A DNA stretch of 64,000 nucleotides from Rahnella aceris (GCF_011684115.1 NZ_JAADJV010000001.1:1178001-1242000), one strand, 5' to 3'; counted from the stretch's first letter, positions 47,431 through 57,496 are shown. Made by a program: numbers and translations. The notes: a model not told the origin generated them from the letters alone.

Positions 47431-48297
47431 ATGAAAATACTCAAGGTCAGTGATTTCTTTCTCTCGGAACATCATGCTTTCAGTTTATTCGATATGAATC
47501 GCCAGTCGATGGAAGATGTACACGGGCATGAGTTTGATGAGCTGGTTATTGTCCGCAACGGCAGCGGGTTTCATATAATCAACGACCAGGCTGAATTTAT
47601 TCATAAAGGCGATTTTTTCATCGTCAGCGCTCATGATGTCCATTGTTATGAATCCACCAATAAGCTGTCAATTACTAATATTTTGCTCCATAAAGAGCGC
47701 CCGTTTTATTTTCTCAATAACATTGGGCAACTGACGGCGGGTATCAAAGATTATACTGCCTCGATAAAAAAGCGGCGTGCAGGATTAACGGACGAGGAAC
47801 TGACGAAAGTTATTGAGCTGACCGATAAAATCACCCGACAAAGTGATGCCTGTTACGACAACGCCTACTTTGCCACAGCAGAGTCTTATTTATTTTCGAT
47901 GATGGTCATCCTGTACCAGTGTGCGACCCGCAAGGAATGCCGGGCCAGCCCGACAGATTCCGGCAAGCGACATCTGCTGAATTATTTACGCGAGAATTAC
48001 ACATGCAGCATCAACTGGGATTATTTATGTGAAGAAAGTGGTGTGGCAAAAAGAACGATGTTCAGATTTATAAAAGAGATGACAGGATTTACACCTGAAA
48101 AATTTCAGCAGCGTTACCGTCTGTTAAAAACACAGGAATTATTGCGTACCTCAGATTTAACTGTCGGGAAAATAGCCACCGTGTGCGGTTTTTCCACCCC
48201 ATCACGTCTGACGGAAGCCTATAAAAAAGAGTTTCACAGAACACCCTCTCAGGAGCGAATGAGAGTCAGTAACAGTGTGATTAAAACACGCTATTAA
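47431..48297 (+). CDS. AraC-family regulator (RhaS/RhaR-like)
   Basis: A 288-residue protein with an N-terminal cupin ('VHGHEFDELVIVRNGSGFHI', 'HKGDFFIVSAHDVHCYE') and a C-terminal double helix-turn-helix (about 190-285, 'LCEESGVAKRTMFRFIKEMT', 'FSTPSRLTEAYKKEFHRTPS'). The domain plan and cupin motifs resemble the rhamnose regulators RhaS and RhaR. It lies 109 bp upstream of an MFS gene and a rhamnosidase, so it probably activates them in response to rhamnose or a rhamnoside. No operator was recognised. Confidence 0.85.
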   Translation: MKILKVSDFFLSEHHAFSLFDMNRQSMEDVHGHEFDELVIVRNGSGFHIINDQAEFIHKGDFFIVSAHDVHCYESTNKLSITNILLHKERPFYFLNNIGQLTAGIKDYTASIKKRRAGLTDEELTKVIELTDKITRQSDACYDNAYFATAESYLFSMMVILYQCATRKECRASPTDSGKRHLLNYLRENYTCSINWDYLCEESGVAKRTMFRFIKEMTGFTPEKFQQRYRLLKTQELLRTSDLTVGKIATVCGFSTPSRLTEAYKKEFHRTPSQERMRVSNSVIKTRY

Positions 48298-48405
48298 AAA
48301 CAAAATTCAATAATAAGAATTAATAATATAAAACCATAACAACACTAAGAATTAAGGATAACTCACGGACTTTTTTATTCACCATTACCTCTGAAGGACA
48401 TTATT

Positions 48406-49704
48406 ATGTCAACCACTAAACAACCTAATCCCTGGTACGTCGGGGTGGTTTCCGGCATGGCGTCATATATTGATTCAGCCGCGATTGTTTCAAACGGAAC
48501 GGCCCTGGTTATTTATCAGAAAACGATAGGGACAACATCAGCTCAGATAGGCATACTTTCTGGCATATTAACCCTGAGTATTGCACTGGGTGCATTTCTG
48601 GGCGGCAGACTGGGGGATTGTTATGGCCGACGCAAAGTGTTTATTGTCACCATGGCAATGATCATTATCGGTACGCTGCTGCTGGCATTCGGCAATACCT
48701 TTCCGGTGCTGCTGGCTGGCACATTGTTGGTCGGGTTAGCTACCGGTGCAGACTTACCGGTATCACTGGCGACCATTGCTGAAGCGGCGACGGATAAAAA
48801 TCGCGGGAAAATTATCGGATTGTCGAATCTGCTGTGGTTTTTGGGGATTGGCACCACGATGGCAATTTCTGCCATGGTGGGCGACTGGGGAAGGCCCGGT
48901 GCGCAGATTATGTATCTGCATGTCTGCGTAGTGGCCGTCGTTCTGCTGGCGTTGCGCTGGACGATCCCGGAGTCGCCTTTATGGCTGATTGCCCGAAACG
49001 AACGGCGTGCAGGCATTGTCACGGTGCGTGCGCAGAAAGCGTCGTTTAAAGATCTTATCCACGGGAAATATCTGTGGCCGTTTATTGCGTTGTGCCTGTT
49101 CTATACTTTTACCAATCTTGCAGCGAATACCGGCGGTCAGTTTGGGACTTATATTGCAGTTAACGTAGTGGGTATTTCCGTCGGGCAACACTCGCTGTGG
49201 AACCTGCTGACCATGCCGGTCGGGGTATTTGCCGGGATCATGTTTATGCGCTTTGTCGATACACCGAAACGTATCCCCGCGTTTATTATGGGGGCATTTT
49301 GTTTTGCGGGAGGATTCTTCCTGCCGGTAGTATTTAACTTTTCACCCGTATCCTGGTTCGGTTGTTTATTCTTTACCGCGATAGGCAGCGGTCTGGCCTT
49401 CGAAGGGATAATGAAAGTCTGGTCGCAGGAATCCTTCCCGACCATGCTCCGGTCTACAGCACAAGGTATTATCGTCGCTATTTCCCGGTTGTTATGCGGT
49501 GTGCTGGCATTCATTACGCCACTGCTGCTTGATGCCGGTCCGCTGGTATTGTATTTCATCTTATCCTCTACGGTGGCTTCCGGTTTATTGATCGGCTGGA
49601 TCTGTTTCCACGGCAAGCAAAGGAATGAATTTAACAGCGAAGCCGGTACGGTTATTAAAGAACCGGCAACACAATATCCGGCATCCGCCATAAAGCAAAT
49701 CTAG
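48406..49704 (+). CDS. MFS sugar transporter, likely rhamnoside importer
   Basis: A 432-residue member of the major facilitator superfamily with about 12 transmembrane segments. The sugar-porter motifs 'GGRLGDCYGRRKVFI' (loop 2-3) and 'PESPLWLIARNERRA' (end of helix 6) are clear, placing it near the sugar and aromatic-acid symporters. GAAGGAC lies before the ATG. It lies 47 bp upstream of the GH78 rhamnosidase gene and probably supplies its substrate, because that enzyme has no signal peptide. Substrate inferred from context only. Confidence 0.83.
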   Translation: MSTTKQPNPWYVGVVSGMASYIDSAAIVSNGTALVIYQKTIGTTSAQIGILSGILTLSIALGAFLGGRLGDCYGRRKVFIVTMAMIIIGTLLLAFGNTFPVLLAGTLLVGLATGADLPVSLATIAEAATDKNRGKIIGLSNLLWFLGIGTTMAISAMVGDWGRPGAQIMYLHVCVVAVVLLALRWTIPESPLWLIARNERRAGIVTVRAQKASFKDLIHGKYLWPFIALCLFYTFTNLAANTGGQFGTYIAVNVVGISVGQHSLWNLLTMPVGVFAGIMFMRFVDTPKRIPAFIMGAFCFAGGFFLPVVFNFSPVSWFGCLFFTAIGSGLAFEGIMKVWSQESFPTMLRSTAQGIIVAISRLLCGVLAFITPLLLDAGPLVLYFILSSTVASGLLIGWICFHGKQRNEFNSEAGTVIKEPATQYPASAIKQI

Positions 49705-49751
49705 TTGTTTATTTTACCGCTCAGACAACATTACATGAGGAGTAAGGCATT

Positions 49752-52409
49752 ATGCTCGCAGTGATCAGACTTACAGTAAATCAGGAATCTGCATTGCACG
49801 GTGTGCAGGAACTGCCTGTATTAGGCTGGGAAATTGAAAGCCATAACAGAAATGTCCGGCAAACTGCTTACCGGATCCAGATCAGCCAGGATCAGAATTT
49901 CGATAATATCCTGCTTCGCGGCGAATGGCAGGAAAGCGAATGTTCAAATAATGTTTCCCTGACGGAATTAATGCTCACATCCTCGCAGCATTATTTTATC
50001 CGTGTACAGGTACGTGATAATTATGACGAAACCAGTGCCTGGAGTTCACCTGCGGAGATGATTTCCGGCGTGCTGTATAGCCATGAATGGCTGGCTGATT
50101 TTATTACCGCCGAAACGTCGGCAGATAAAGACAATTCCGGTGCAACATTATTGCGAAAACCTTTTGTTCTGAACCGTGCGGAAGATATTCAGTCTGCCTT
50201 TATTCATGTCAGTGCACTCGGACTTTATGAATTACATCTCAACGGTCATAAAGTCGGAGAAGATGCCCTGACGCCAGGCTGGACGAGTTATCACCATCAT
50301 TTACTTTATCAGACTTATGATGTGACGGGACATCTGGAAAAAGGTGAAAACGTTATTGGCGCTATTGTCGGTGCGGGCTGGTACAAAGGCGATATGGGCT
50401 TCAGCCGTCATCGCAATTATTATGGTGAACGGAGCGCGCTTATTTCCCAACTGGTCATAAATTATAACGATGGCTCGCATGAAATTGTGGTCAGCGATGA
50501 AAGCTGGAAAGGGCAGGATTCCGCCATTCTGTTTTCAGAAATCTATGACGGCGAAACTTACGATGCGCGCAGGGAAATCCCCGGCTGGTGCGTGAAAGGT
50601 TTCGCAGAGAAGGGATGGCGTCCGGTCAGTCTGGCGATGCATGAAAAATCCACACTGGTGGCGCAGGGAAGCAACAGGGTCAGGAAAATGGGAGAAATTA
50701 AGCCTGTTGCGCTGCTCACCACGCCGCAAGGCGACACAGTCATTGATTTTGGCCAGAATCTCAGTGGCTGGGTAGAGTTTACGGTCAGCGGCAAGGCGGG
50801 CGATAAAGTCGTGTTACGCCACTTTGAAGTGCTGGACGCAGAGGGCAATGTGTATCTCGATAATCTGCGTTCTGCCCGACAGCGCACTGAATATGTGCTC
50901 AAAGGTAAAGGGACAGAAACCTGGCATCCGCACTTCACCTGGCAAGGTTTCCGCTTTGTGAAAGTTGAGGAATATCCTGCACAGTTGGATCTGAATAACT
51001 TCACCGCCATTGTTTTGCATTCCGATATGGAGCAGACCGGGTCTTTCGCCTGTTCAAACCCGGATCTGAATCAGTTACACCACAATATTCTGTGGGGGCT
51101 GAAAGGTAACTTTGTCGACGTGCCGACGGACTGCCCGCAACGTGACGAGCGGCTTGGCTGGACGGGGGATGCGCAGATTTTTTGCCGTACGGCGAGTTAT
51201 CTGATGCAAACCCGCAATTTCTTCGCCAAATGGCTGACCGATCTTCGTTATGACCAGACGGCTGAGGGCGGTGTGCCGCACGTTATCCCGGATATCCTGA
51301 CCGGTTACTGTGGCCAGGACCGCCTGTTGTCTGAAGGCGGAACCCATTCTGCCTCGGCCTGGGCTGATGCCGCGGTGATCAACCCGTGGACAATGTACCT
51401 GATGTATGGCGATACCAACGTGCTGGAAAACCAGTATGCCAGCATGAAAGGCTGGATTGATTTCATGACCGCGCATGCGGAAAATCACCTCTGGCATTAC
51501 AAATTACAGTTTGGTGACTGGGTGGCGCTGGATGCCAAAGAGGGCAGTTATTTCGGTGCTACCCCAAACGACCTGACCTGCACGGCGTATTACGCTTATT
51601 CCACGCAATTGTTCGCCAAAGCCGCCAAAGCGCTGAATCGTACTGAAGACTATCAACATTACACTGCCTTGCATCAGGCGATTGTCCGTCGTTTTCAGGA
51701 GGAGTTCTTTACGCCATCGGGTCGTCTGGCGGCCAGAACGCAAACCGCGCATATTCTGGCACTGTACTTCAATCTGGTCCCTGACGAATTCCGCCAGCGC
51801 ACCACCGATACGCTGGTTGAATTGCTCAACGAGCACGACGGGCATCTGGTGACCGGCTTCGTCGGCACGCCGTATTTCTGTCACGCACTCAGCCAGAATG
51901 GTCGCACTAAAGAAGCCTGGAATTTACTGCTGAAAGAGGATTTCCCTTCGTGGCTGTATCAGGTGAAAGCCGGTGCCACCACTGTCTGGGAACACTGGGA
52001 CGGCATCAAACCGGACGGCAGCATGTGGAGCGCGGACATGAATTCCTTCAATCACTACGCTTACGGCGCGGTGGGGGAATGGCTCTACCGCGTGGCGGCA
52101 GGGATTGAAGCTGATGAGGAACAGCCCGGATTCAAACACGTCATCATCAAACCGCAGACCGGCGGCGGCCTGAGCTGGCTCGATACCCGCTATCAGTCAA
52201 TCTATGGTGCGATTGGCGTACGCTGGGAAGTGAGTGATCAGCAGGTGATTCTTAAGGTCAGTATTCCGGCCAATACCACCGCCACACTTGTCCTGACGGA
52301 CGGTCAAAGCTTGCAGGAAACGGATGGGATTGATTTTGTGCGCTGTGCTGACGGGTATACCGCTGAGGTGGGATCGGGGGAATATCGGGTGGAATACCGG
52401 TTAGTTTAG
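49752..52409 (+). CDS. GH78 alpha-L-rhamnosidase
   Basis: An 885-residue GH78 enzyme. N-terminal beta-sandwich domains (about 1-330) include 'SALGLYELHLNGHKVGEDAL' and 'PGWTSYHHHLLYQTYDVT'. The alpha/alpha-barrel carries 'DCPQRDERLGWTGDA' at 460-474 with the catalytic and binding acidic residues, and 'TVWEHWDGIKPDG' and 'SFNHYAYGAVGEWLYR' further on. It removes terminal L-rhamnose from plant glycosides or oligosaccharides. With no signal peptide it is cytoplasmic, matching the MFS importer before it. Downstream rhamnose genes are not in this window. Confidence 0.93.
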   Translation: MLAVIRLTVNQESALHGVQELPVLGWEIESHNRNVRQTAYRIQISQDQNFDNILLRGEWQESECSNNVSLTELMLTSSQHYFIRVQVRDNYDETSAWSSPAEMISGVLYSHEWLADFITAETSADKDNSGATLLRKPFVLNRAEDIQSAFIHVSALGLYELHLNGHKVGEDALTPGWTSYHHHLLYQTYDVTGHLEKGENVIGAIVGAGWYKGDMGFSRHRNYYGERSALISQLVINYNDGSHEIVVSDESWKGQDSAILFSEIYDGETYDARREIPGWCVKGFAEKGWRPVSLAMHEKSTLVAQGSNRVRKMGEIKPVALLTTPQGDTVIDFGQNLSGWVEFTVSGKAGDKVVLRHFEVLDAEGNVYLDNLRSARQRTEYVLKGKGTETWHPHFTWQGFRFVKVEEYPAQLDLNNFTAIVLHSDMEQTGSFACSNPDLNQLHHNILWGLKGNFVDVPTDCPQRDERLGWTGDAQIFCRTASYLMQTRNFFAKWLTDLRYDQTAEGGVPHVIPDILTGYCGQDRLLSEGGTHSASAWADAAVINPWTMYLMYGDTNVLENQYASMKGWIDFMTAHAENHLWHYKLQFGDWVALDAKEGSYFGATPNDLTCTAYYAYSTQLFAKAAKALNRTEDYQHYTALHQAIVRRFQEEFFTPSGRLAARTQTAHILALYFNLVPDEFRQRTTDTLVELLNEHDGHLVTGFVGTPYFCHALSQNGRTKEAWNLLLKEDFPSWLYQVKAGATTVWEHWDGIKPDGSMWSADMNSFNHYAYGAVGEWLYRVAAGIEADEEQPGFKHVIIKPQTGGGLSWLDTRYQSIYGAIGVRWEVSDQQVILKVSIPANTTATLVLTDGQSLQETDGIDFVRCADGYTAEVGSGEYRVEYRLV

Positions 52410-52420
52410 TGAGGTCGCTT

Positions 52421-52555
52421 GTTTGCTCCTCCCCCTGCGAAGGGGGAGGTCGGGAGGGGGTTTAGCAGACAAAACGGCCGTCAAAGCACAGGTTAACTTT
52501 TTGATTTGTCTGTGATACCCCACCCCAACCCTCCCCTTCGCAGGGGAGGGAGCCG
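52421..52555. repeat. REP/BIME-like pair of inverted GC-rich palindromes
   Basis: Two units face each other. The left (52425-52461) contains CCTCCCCCTGCGAAGGGGGA and GGTCGGGAGGGGG; the right (52517-52552) contains CCACCCCAACCCTCCCCTTC and GCAGGGGAGGG, which is its near reverse complement. Each contains its own hairpin. About 55 bp separate them. This layout is that of bacterial interspersed mosaic elements linked to RAYT transposases. It lies between the convergent rhamnosidase and ydbK genes and may act as a transcription boundary. Confidence 0.75.
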
Positions 52556-52589
52556 ACCGCGTTTTTTTCTCAACTCACAGTTTAAAAAC

Positions 52590-55500
52590 TCAAGACTCCG
52601 GCTCGGTCTTCTTCCCCGCCAGCATGGCTAAAAAGTCATATTTAGCCTGTAACTCTTTCTCTGCCGCCGCATACAACATCTCTGCTACTTCCGGCTGTTG
52701 GGAGTTCAGTCTTCTGAACCGTTGTTCATTATTGAGCGTATCGGTCAGCCCGCTGGAAGGCGGTCTTGAATCGAGGGCCAGTGCCGGTTTGCCTTCTTCG
52801 ACACGACGCGGATCGAAGCGGTACAGTGGCCAGAAACCGGTGGTAGTCAGTTGTTTCATCTGGTCGTGACTGAGCGCCAGATCATAGCCGTGTTCCTCGC
52901 ACGGGCTGTACGCGATAATCAGTGACGGCCCCGGATAAGCTTCGGCTTCCTGAATGGCTTTGACGGTCTGGTTAAGCTGCGCGCCGAGTGAAATCTGCGC
53001 CACATACACATGACCGTACATCATCATGCTCACTCCCAGGTCTTTGCGTGATTTGCGTTTTCCCTGTTCTGCGAATTTCGTGACTGCACCGAGCGGAGTC
53101 GCTTTCGACTGCTGTCCGCCGGTGTTGGAATAACACTGGGTATCGAGCACCAGCACGTTGACGTTTTCGGTCAGGCTTAAGACGTGATCCAGGCCGCCGA
53201 AACCAATGTCATACGCCCAGCCGTCACCGCCAATCAGCCAGATGGATTTATCCACCAGATAATCGGCATCGGTGGCTAACTGACGCGCATCCGGCGTGTC
53301 GATGTCTGCCAGAATTTTACGCAGCGCCGTGACATGCCCGCGTTTCACTTCAGGCGTGGACGTGTCATTGCGCAGGCCACCGAGGACGTCCGCCGGAATA
53401 TGTTCCGCCAGCGATGCAACCAGACGCAGCACGCGGCGGCGGTGCTGATCAACCGTCAGACGAAAGCCCAGCCCGAACTCGGCGTTGTCTTCAAACAGTG
53501 AATTTGCCCATGCCGGACCGCGACCTTCGGCGTTAGTGGTGTACGGCGTTGAAGGCAGATTACCGCCATAGATAGAAGAACAGCCGGTGGCATTGGCGAT
53601 CAGCAAACGGTCGCCATAAAGCTGGGTCAGCAGTTTGATGTAAGGCGTTTCGCCACACCCGGAGCAGGCACCGGAATACTCAAACAGCGGGGTGATCAGC
53701 TGAGACGTGCGGATATCAATGCGTTCCAGCGTGGTTTTATCAATCTCCGGCAGTTTGAGGAAGAAATCGTAATTGGCGCGTTCTTCTTCCAGATGTTCGA
53801 TGCGATCCGCCATATTAATGGCCTTGATGGACGGATCCTGACGGTCTTTCGCCGGACACACTTCAACGCACAGATTACAACCGGTGCAGTCTTCCGGTGC
53901 GACCTGCAACACGTACTTCTGACCGCGCATGTCGCGGGATTTCACATCCAGCGATTGCAGGGCAGACGGCGCATCTGCCATAAATTCCGGCTGAACCACT
54001 TTGGCGCGGATCGCCGAGTGCGGACAGGCGGCGACGCAATGATTGCACTGGGTACACAAATCCGGTTTCCAGATCGGCACTTCTTCGGCAATGTTGCGTT
54101 TTTCCCATTGCGTGGTGCCGGTCGGCCAGGTGCCGTCCGGCGGGAACGCGGAAACTGGCAGGGCATCGCCAAGACCGGCCAGCATGGTAGCGGTGACAGT
54201 TTTGACGAAATCCGGTGCCGCATCGGAAACAATCGGCGGGCGTTTGCGCGGATTTTCCGGAATAGCCTGCAGCGGCACGGAGACCAGTTCTTCCAGCGTA
54301 GCGGCCAGCGCCATCCAGTTGCGGGTGACGATCTCTTCGCCTTTGCTGCGGTAACTGCGGGCAATCGCGCCCTGCAATTCGGCGAGCGCCTGTTCGCCCG
54401 GCAGGATCTGCGTCAGGTGGAAGAACGCCATCTGCATGACGGTATTAATGCGCGCGCCGAGTTTGCATTCGCGGGCAATTTTGGCAGCGTTAATCACATA
54501 GAAACGGGCTTCGTGCTGGATAAGTGTCGCCTGCACTTCCAGCGGTAAACGCGCCCAGACTTCATCAGCGCTGAACGGCGTATTGAGCAGGAAAATCCCG
54601 CCCGGACGCAGACGTTCTGCCATCTGATATAAATCGATAAACTGCCACTGATGACAGGCAACGAAATGCGCCTGACTGACCAGATAAGCAGATTTGATCG
54701 GCTTTTCACTGACACGCAGATGCGACACCGTCAGGCCACCGGCCTTTTTGGAGTCGTAGACAAAATAACCCTGCGCATACATCGGCGTGCTGTTGCCGAT
54801 AATTTTGATATTGTTTTTGGTGGCCGATACCGAACCGTCGCTGCCCAGGCCATAGAACAGGGCCTCGAGCGACGCGTGCTGCGGCAACGCTTCTTCCACC
54901 ACCGGCAGGGAAAGGCCGGTGACGTCGTCATAAATGCCGACGGTAAAGCGCGGACGCGGCTGGCTGAGCGACAGTTCGCGGAACACCGACAGCACGCAAT
55001 CTGGCCCGAATTCTTTCGAAGATAATCCGTAACGGCCACCGCTCACTTTCGGCAGTGAATCGCGTTCGCCACGGGAATAGGCTTCGGCCAGCGCGGTCAT
55101 CACGTCGAGGTATAACGGTTCAGCCAGCGCGCCCGGCTCTTTGGTGCGATCCATCACCGCGATGCTTTTCACACTTTGTGGCAGCACGGACAGCAAATGT
55201 CCGGCGCTGAACGGACGGTACAGCCGGACCTTCAGTACGCCGACTTTTTCGCCACGGGCATTCAGGGTTTCAATCACTTCTTCGGCGGTGCCGATGCCGG
55301 AACCCATCAGCACAATCACCCGTTCGGCTTGCGGATCGCCAACATATTCGAACGGCTTATATTCACGGCCGGTCAGGACGGCAAAAGCATTCATCGCATC
55401 AATGACGTGCTGGCAGGTGGCGTTGTAATACGGATTGGTGGCTTCGCGGGACTGGAAATAAGTGTCCGGGTTGGCGGAGGTGCCGCGGATCACCGGATGG

Positions 55501-56120
55501 TCCGGCGACAGAGCACGGGCGCGATGCGCATCAATCTGCGCCTGCGGCAACATCTGCTGGAGCGTGTCATCACTGAGCGGGGCAATTTTGTTGATTTCGT
55601 GCGAGGTCCGGAAACCGTCGAAGAAATGAATGAACGGCACGCGGCTGTTGAGACTGGCAACCTGAGAAATCAGCGCGAAATCCTGCGCTTCCTGCACGCT
55701 GGCGGCAGAGAGCAGGGCGCAACCGGTCTGGCGTACGGCCATCACATCCGAATGATCGCCAAAAATGGACAGCGCGTGGGTGGCTACGGTGCGCGCAGCG
55801 ACATGCAGCACGAACGGCGTCAGTTCACCGGCCAGCTTGTACAGCGTCGGGATCATCAGCAACAGACCCTGAGACGAGGTGAACGAGGTCGACAGTGCGC
55901 CGGTCTGCAACGCGCCATGCACGGTGGAAATCGCACCGGCTTCCGACTGCATTTCCATTACCGTCGGGACATCGCCCCACAAATTTTTCTTCCCTTCGCC
56001 TGACCAGGCACCGGCAATTTCGGCCATGGTTGAACTGGGGGTGATTGGGTAGATAGCAATCACTTCGTTGGTACGATAAGCCACGGAAGCGACTGCATTA
56101 TTACCATCAGTGGTGATCAT
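52590..56120 (-). CDS. ydbK: YdbK/NifJ, pyruvate:flavodoxin (ferredoxin) oxidoreductase
   Basis: A 1176-residue single-chain PFOR. The N-terminal 'YPITPSSTMAE' domain is followed by the gamma domain, two [4Fe-4S] motifs 'CTQCNHCVAACP' (near 690) and 'CTGCNLCVEVCP' (near 745), and the C-terminal thiamine pyrophosphate domain with 'GDGWAYDIGFGG' and four scattered cysteines ('ACSGCGETPY'). It oxidises pyruvate to acetyl-CoA and passes electrons to flavodoxin or ferredoxin. No nif genes are in the window and the neighbours are ydbJ-hslJ-ldhA as in E. coli, so the ydbK role (oxidative stress, anaerobiosis) fits better than a dedicated nitrogenase role. Confidence 0.95.
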   Translation of the reverse strand: MITTDGNNAVASVAYRTNEVIAIYPITPSSTMAEIAGAWSGEGKKNLWGDVPTVMEMQSEAGAISTVHGALQTGALSTSFTSSQGLLLMIPTLYKLAGELTPFVLHVAARTVATHALSIFGDHSDVMAVRQTGCALLSAASVQEAQDFALISQVASLNSRVPFIHFFDGFRTSHEINKIAPLSDDTLQQMLPQAQIDAHRARALSPDHPVIRGTSANPDTYFQSREATNPYYNATCQHVIDAMNAFAVLTGREYKPFEYVGDPQAERVIVLMGSGIGTAEEVIETLNARGEKVGVLKVRLYRPFSAGHLLSVLPQSVKSIAVMDRTKEPGALAEPLYLDVMTALAEAYSRGERDSLPKVSGGRYGLSSKEFGPDCVLSVFRELSLSQPRPRFTVGIYDDVTGLSLPVVEEALPQHASLEALFYGLGSDGSVSATKNNIKIIGNSTPMYAQGYFVYDSKKAGGLTVSHLRVSEKPIKSAYLVSQAHFVACHQWQFIDLYQMAERLRPGGIFLLNTPFSADEVWARLPLEVQATLIQHEARFYVINAAKIARECKLGARINTVMQMAFFHLTQILPGEQALAELQGAIARSYRSKGEEIVTRNWMALAATLEELVSVPLQAIPENPRKRPPIVSDAAPDFVKTVTATMLAGLGDALPVSAFPPDGTWPTGTTQWEKRNIAEEVPIWKPDLCTQCNHCVAACPHSAIRAKVVQPEFMADAPSALQSLDVKSRDMRGQKYVLQVAPEDCTGCNLCVEVCPAKDRQDPSIKAINMADRIEHLEEERANYDFFLKLPEIDKTTLERIDIRTSQLITPLFEYSGACSGCGETPYIKLLTQLYGDRLLIANATGCSSIYGGNLPSTPYTTNAEGRGPAWANSLFEDNAEFGLGFRLTVDQHRRRVLRLVASLAEHIPADVLGGLRNDTSTPEVKRGHVTALRKILADIDTPDARQLATDADYLVDKSIWLIGGDGWAYDIGFGGLDHVLSLTENVNVLVLDTQCYSNTGGQQSKATPLGAVTKFAEQGKRKSRKDLGVSMMMYGHVYVAQISLGAQLNQTVKAIQEAEAYPGPSLIIAYSPCEEHGYDLALSHDQMKQLTTTGFWPLYRFDPRRVEEGKPALALDSRPPSSGLTDTLNNEQRFRRLNSQQPEVAEMLYAAAEKELQAKYDFLAMLAGKKTEPES

Positions 56121-56629
56121 GGAATACCTTTTTTGCTTTGCTCACAATGGCAGCCAGCGGAAAAGTCGGTTGCTGGCGGGAATGTTAAAAGCTTAGCAGA
56201 GGGCGGATTAATCGATTTATCCTGATTGTGTGCAGGGCTATTTCGGCTGATATTTTAAGCGGTTACTGAATAACCCGAGGCGCTGGGATTATTATTAGCT
56301 GTCGTGCAGAAGCCGGTTCGGGACAGCGGCTAAATAGGGGCGTGAAGGGCGCGCGCGTGATGATTAATGAATATCTTTCGACAAATTCAGTCAGCAGCGC
56401 CTTATCATTATATTTTTCCGCGAATGCAGCGGGAAAAGCGGTTAATTACTGTTGGTTTTATGCGTTAAAGAAATAACAGGCCGAAATAAAATGTGTCTGA
56501 GTGTTTAAATTTGAGATTATTTTAGGAAAAAGTTGATGTTATTTTGCCGAAAGGCTCGACGCAGGCGAAAAACGTCGGATATGATGGCGATTCGCAAAAA
56601 AATCCCCGTCATATTCAGGAGCAGGACAG
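56121..56629. other. 510-bp divergent intergenic region between ydbK and ydbJ
   Basis: It carries the ydbK promoter side (leftward) and the ydbJ promoter side (rightward). The right half is AT-rich (about 56350-56540). In E. coli the MicC RNA gene lies next to ydbK; I looked for its 5' end and terminator and found neither. No gene or other element is recognised. Confidence 0.5.
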
Positions 56630-56911
56630 ATGATCACTGCGTTTCGCGTGTTACTGGCCGCCGGTGTGCTGGTGTTAGCCGCATGCAGCAGCCACGACGA
56701 TTCGGCTGACGTTCCACAAAAAGGCAACAGCGTTAATATCGGGCAACGTACCGTTAATATGGATAGCCCGGCGTATGCAGCCTGTTCGATGGCGGGCGGG
56801 CAATTACGGATGGCGCCGCAACTTGATGGCAGCCGCGTCGGTATGTGTTCGATGGCTAATGGTCGTCAGTGCTCGGAAAGTGCTTTGATGCAGGGTGTGT
56901 GTAAAGCCTGA
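56630..56911 (+). CDS. ydbJ: YdbJ, DUF333 lipoprotein
   Basis: A 93-residue lipoprotein. Lipobox LAAC gives lipidated Cys19 after 'MITAFRVLLAAGVLVLAA'. The DUF333 domain 'SPAYAACSMAGGQLRMAPQL' and 'GSRVGMCSMANGRQCSESAL' carries the conserved cysteines. CAGGAGCA lies upstream. It stands convergent to hslJ as in E. coli. Function unknown. Confidence 0.9.
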   Translation: MITAFRVLLAAGVLVLAACSSHDDSADVPQKGNSVNIGQRTVNMDSPAYAACSMAGGQLRMAPQLDGSRVGMCSMANGRQCSESALMQGVCKA

Positions 56912-56913
56912 TA

Positions 56914-56940
56914 AACGCCAGACAGTCGTCTGGCGTTTTT
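56914..56940 (+). terminator. Terminator between ydbJ and hslJ
   Basis: AACGCCAGAC / GTCTGGCGTT with a 4-base loop is followed by TTT. It may serve both convergent genes. Confidence 0.85.
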
Positions 56941-56961
56941 GCAGTTAACGTGGCAATAAAT

Positions 56962-57384
56962 TTACATCCGGTCTTTCAGACGATAAATCAACTGGTGTTT
57001 ACCCTGTTTCAGGGTCAGTTTGTTTTCCTGCAAGGTCAGCGCCGCGCCGTTATTGAGCACATCGCTGATCACGTGATCCCACTTATTCAGGTTTTCATCC
57101 GGGCACATCATCATGGTGGATGCCAGTCCTTTCACGGTCAGCACGTTGTTTTGCAACTGGCCCTGACCCATGAAGTTATTACACATTTTTCCCGAAACGT
57201 GCATGTTTGAGCCGAACTCAATGTCCGGAATGCGCCCTTGCGCGGCAGGAACCGTCTGACCATCGACGCTCAGCAACTCAAAACGGTGATGCTGCAAATC
57301 GGTCTGTTTAACGGCGGTATTCTGATTCATGCTGCACGCCCCCAGGGTCATCGCGGCGGCCAGAACAAACAGTGACTTCTTCAT
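56962..57384 (-). CDS. hslJ: HslJ, heat-inducible META-domain lipoprotein
   Basis: A 140-residue lipoprotein with lipobox LGAC (Cys17) after 'MKKSLFVLAAAMT'. The META domain follows ('HHRFELLSVDGQTVPAAQGR', 'MCNNFMGQGQL', 'LASTMMMCPDE'). The start at 57384 with GGAGA upstream is chosen over an upstream ATG at 57435 that lacks a signal peptide at its front. HslJ is linked to heat shock and novobiocin resistance in E. coli. In E. coli ldhA follows; here a transporter operon is inserted. Confidence 0.92.
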   Translation of the reverse strand: MKKSLFVLAAAMTLGACSMNQNTAVKQTDLQHHRFELLSVDGQTVPAAQGRIPDIEFGSNMHVSGKMCNNFMGQGQLQNNVLTVKGLASTMMMCPDENLNKWDHVISDVLNNGAALTLQENKLTLKQGKHQLIYRLKDRM

Positions 57385-57496
57385 CTTCTCTCCTGAGAAA
57401 TATTCCTTTGGCATTCGCCATGTCGATATATTCAACTGACTTATGCGATATTTGTTGGCGTATTATAGCGTGAATGAATGGGGCTTAAAACCTTGT

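Noticed and set aside
52590..56120. Nitrogen-fixation context for the pyruvate:flavodoxin oxidoreductase
   Set aside because: No nif genes in the window; neighbours match the E. coli ydbK locus.
56121..56629. MicC small RNA, which neighbours ydbK in E. coli
   Set aside because: No matching 5' end, seed or terminator found on either strand.
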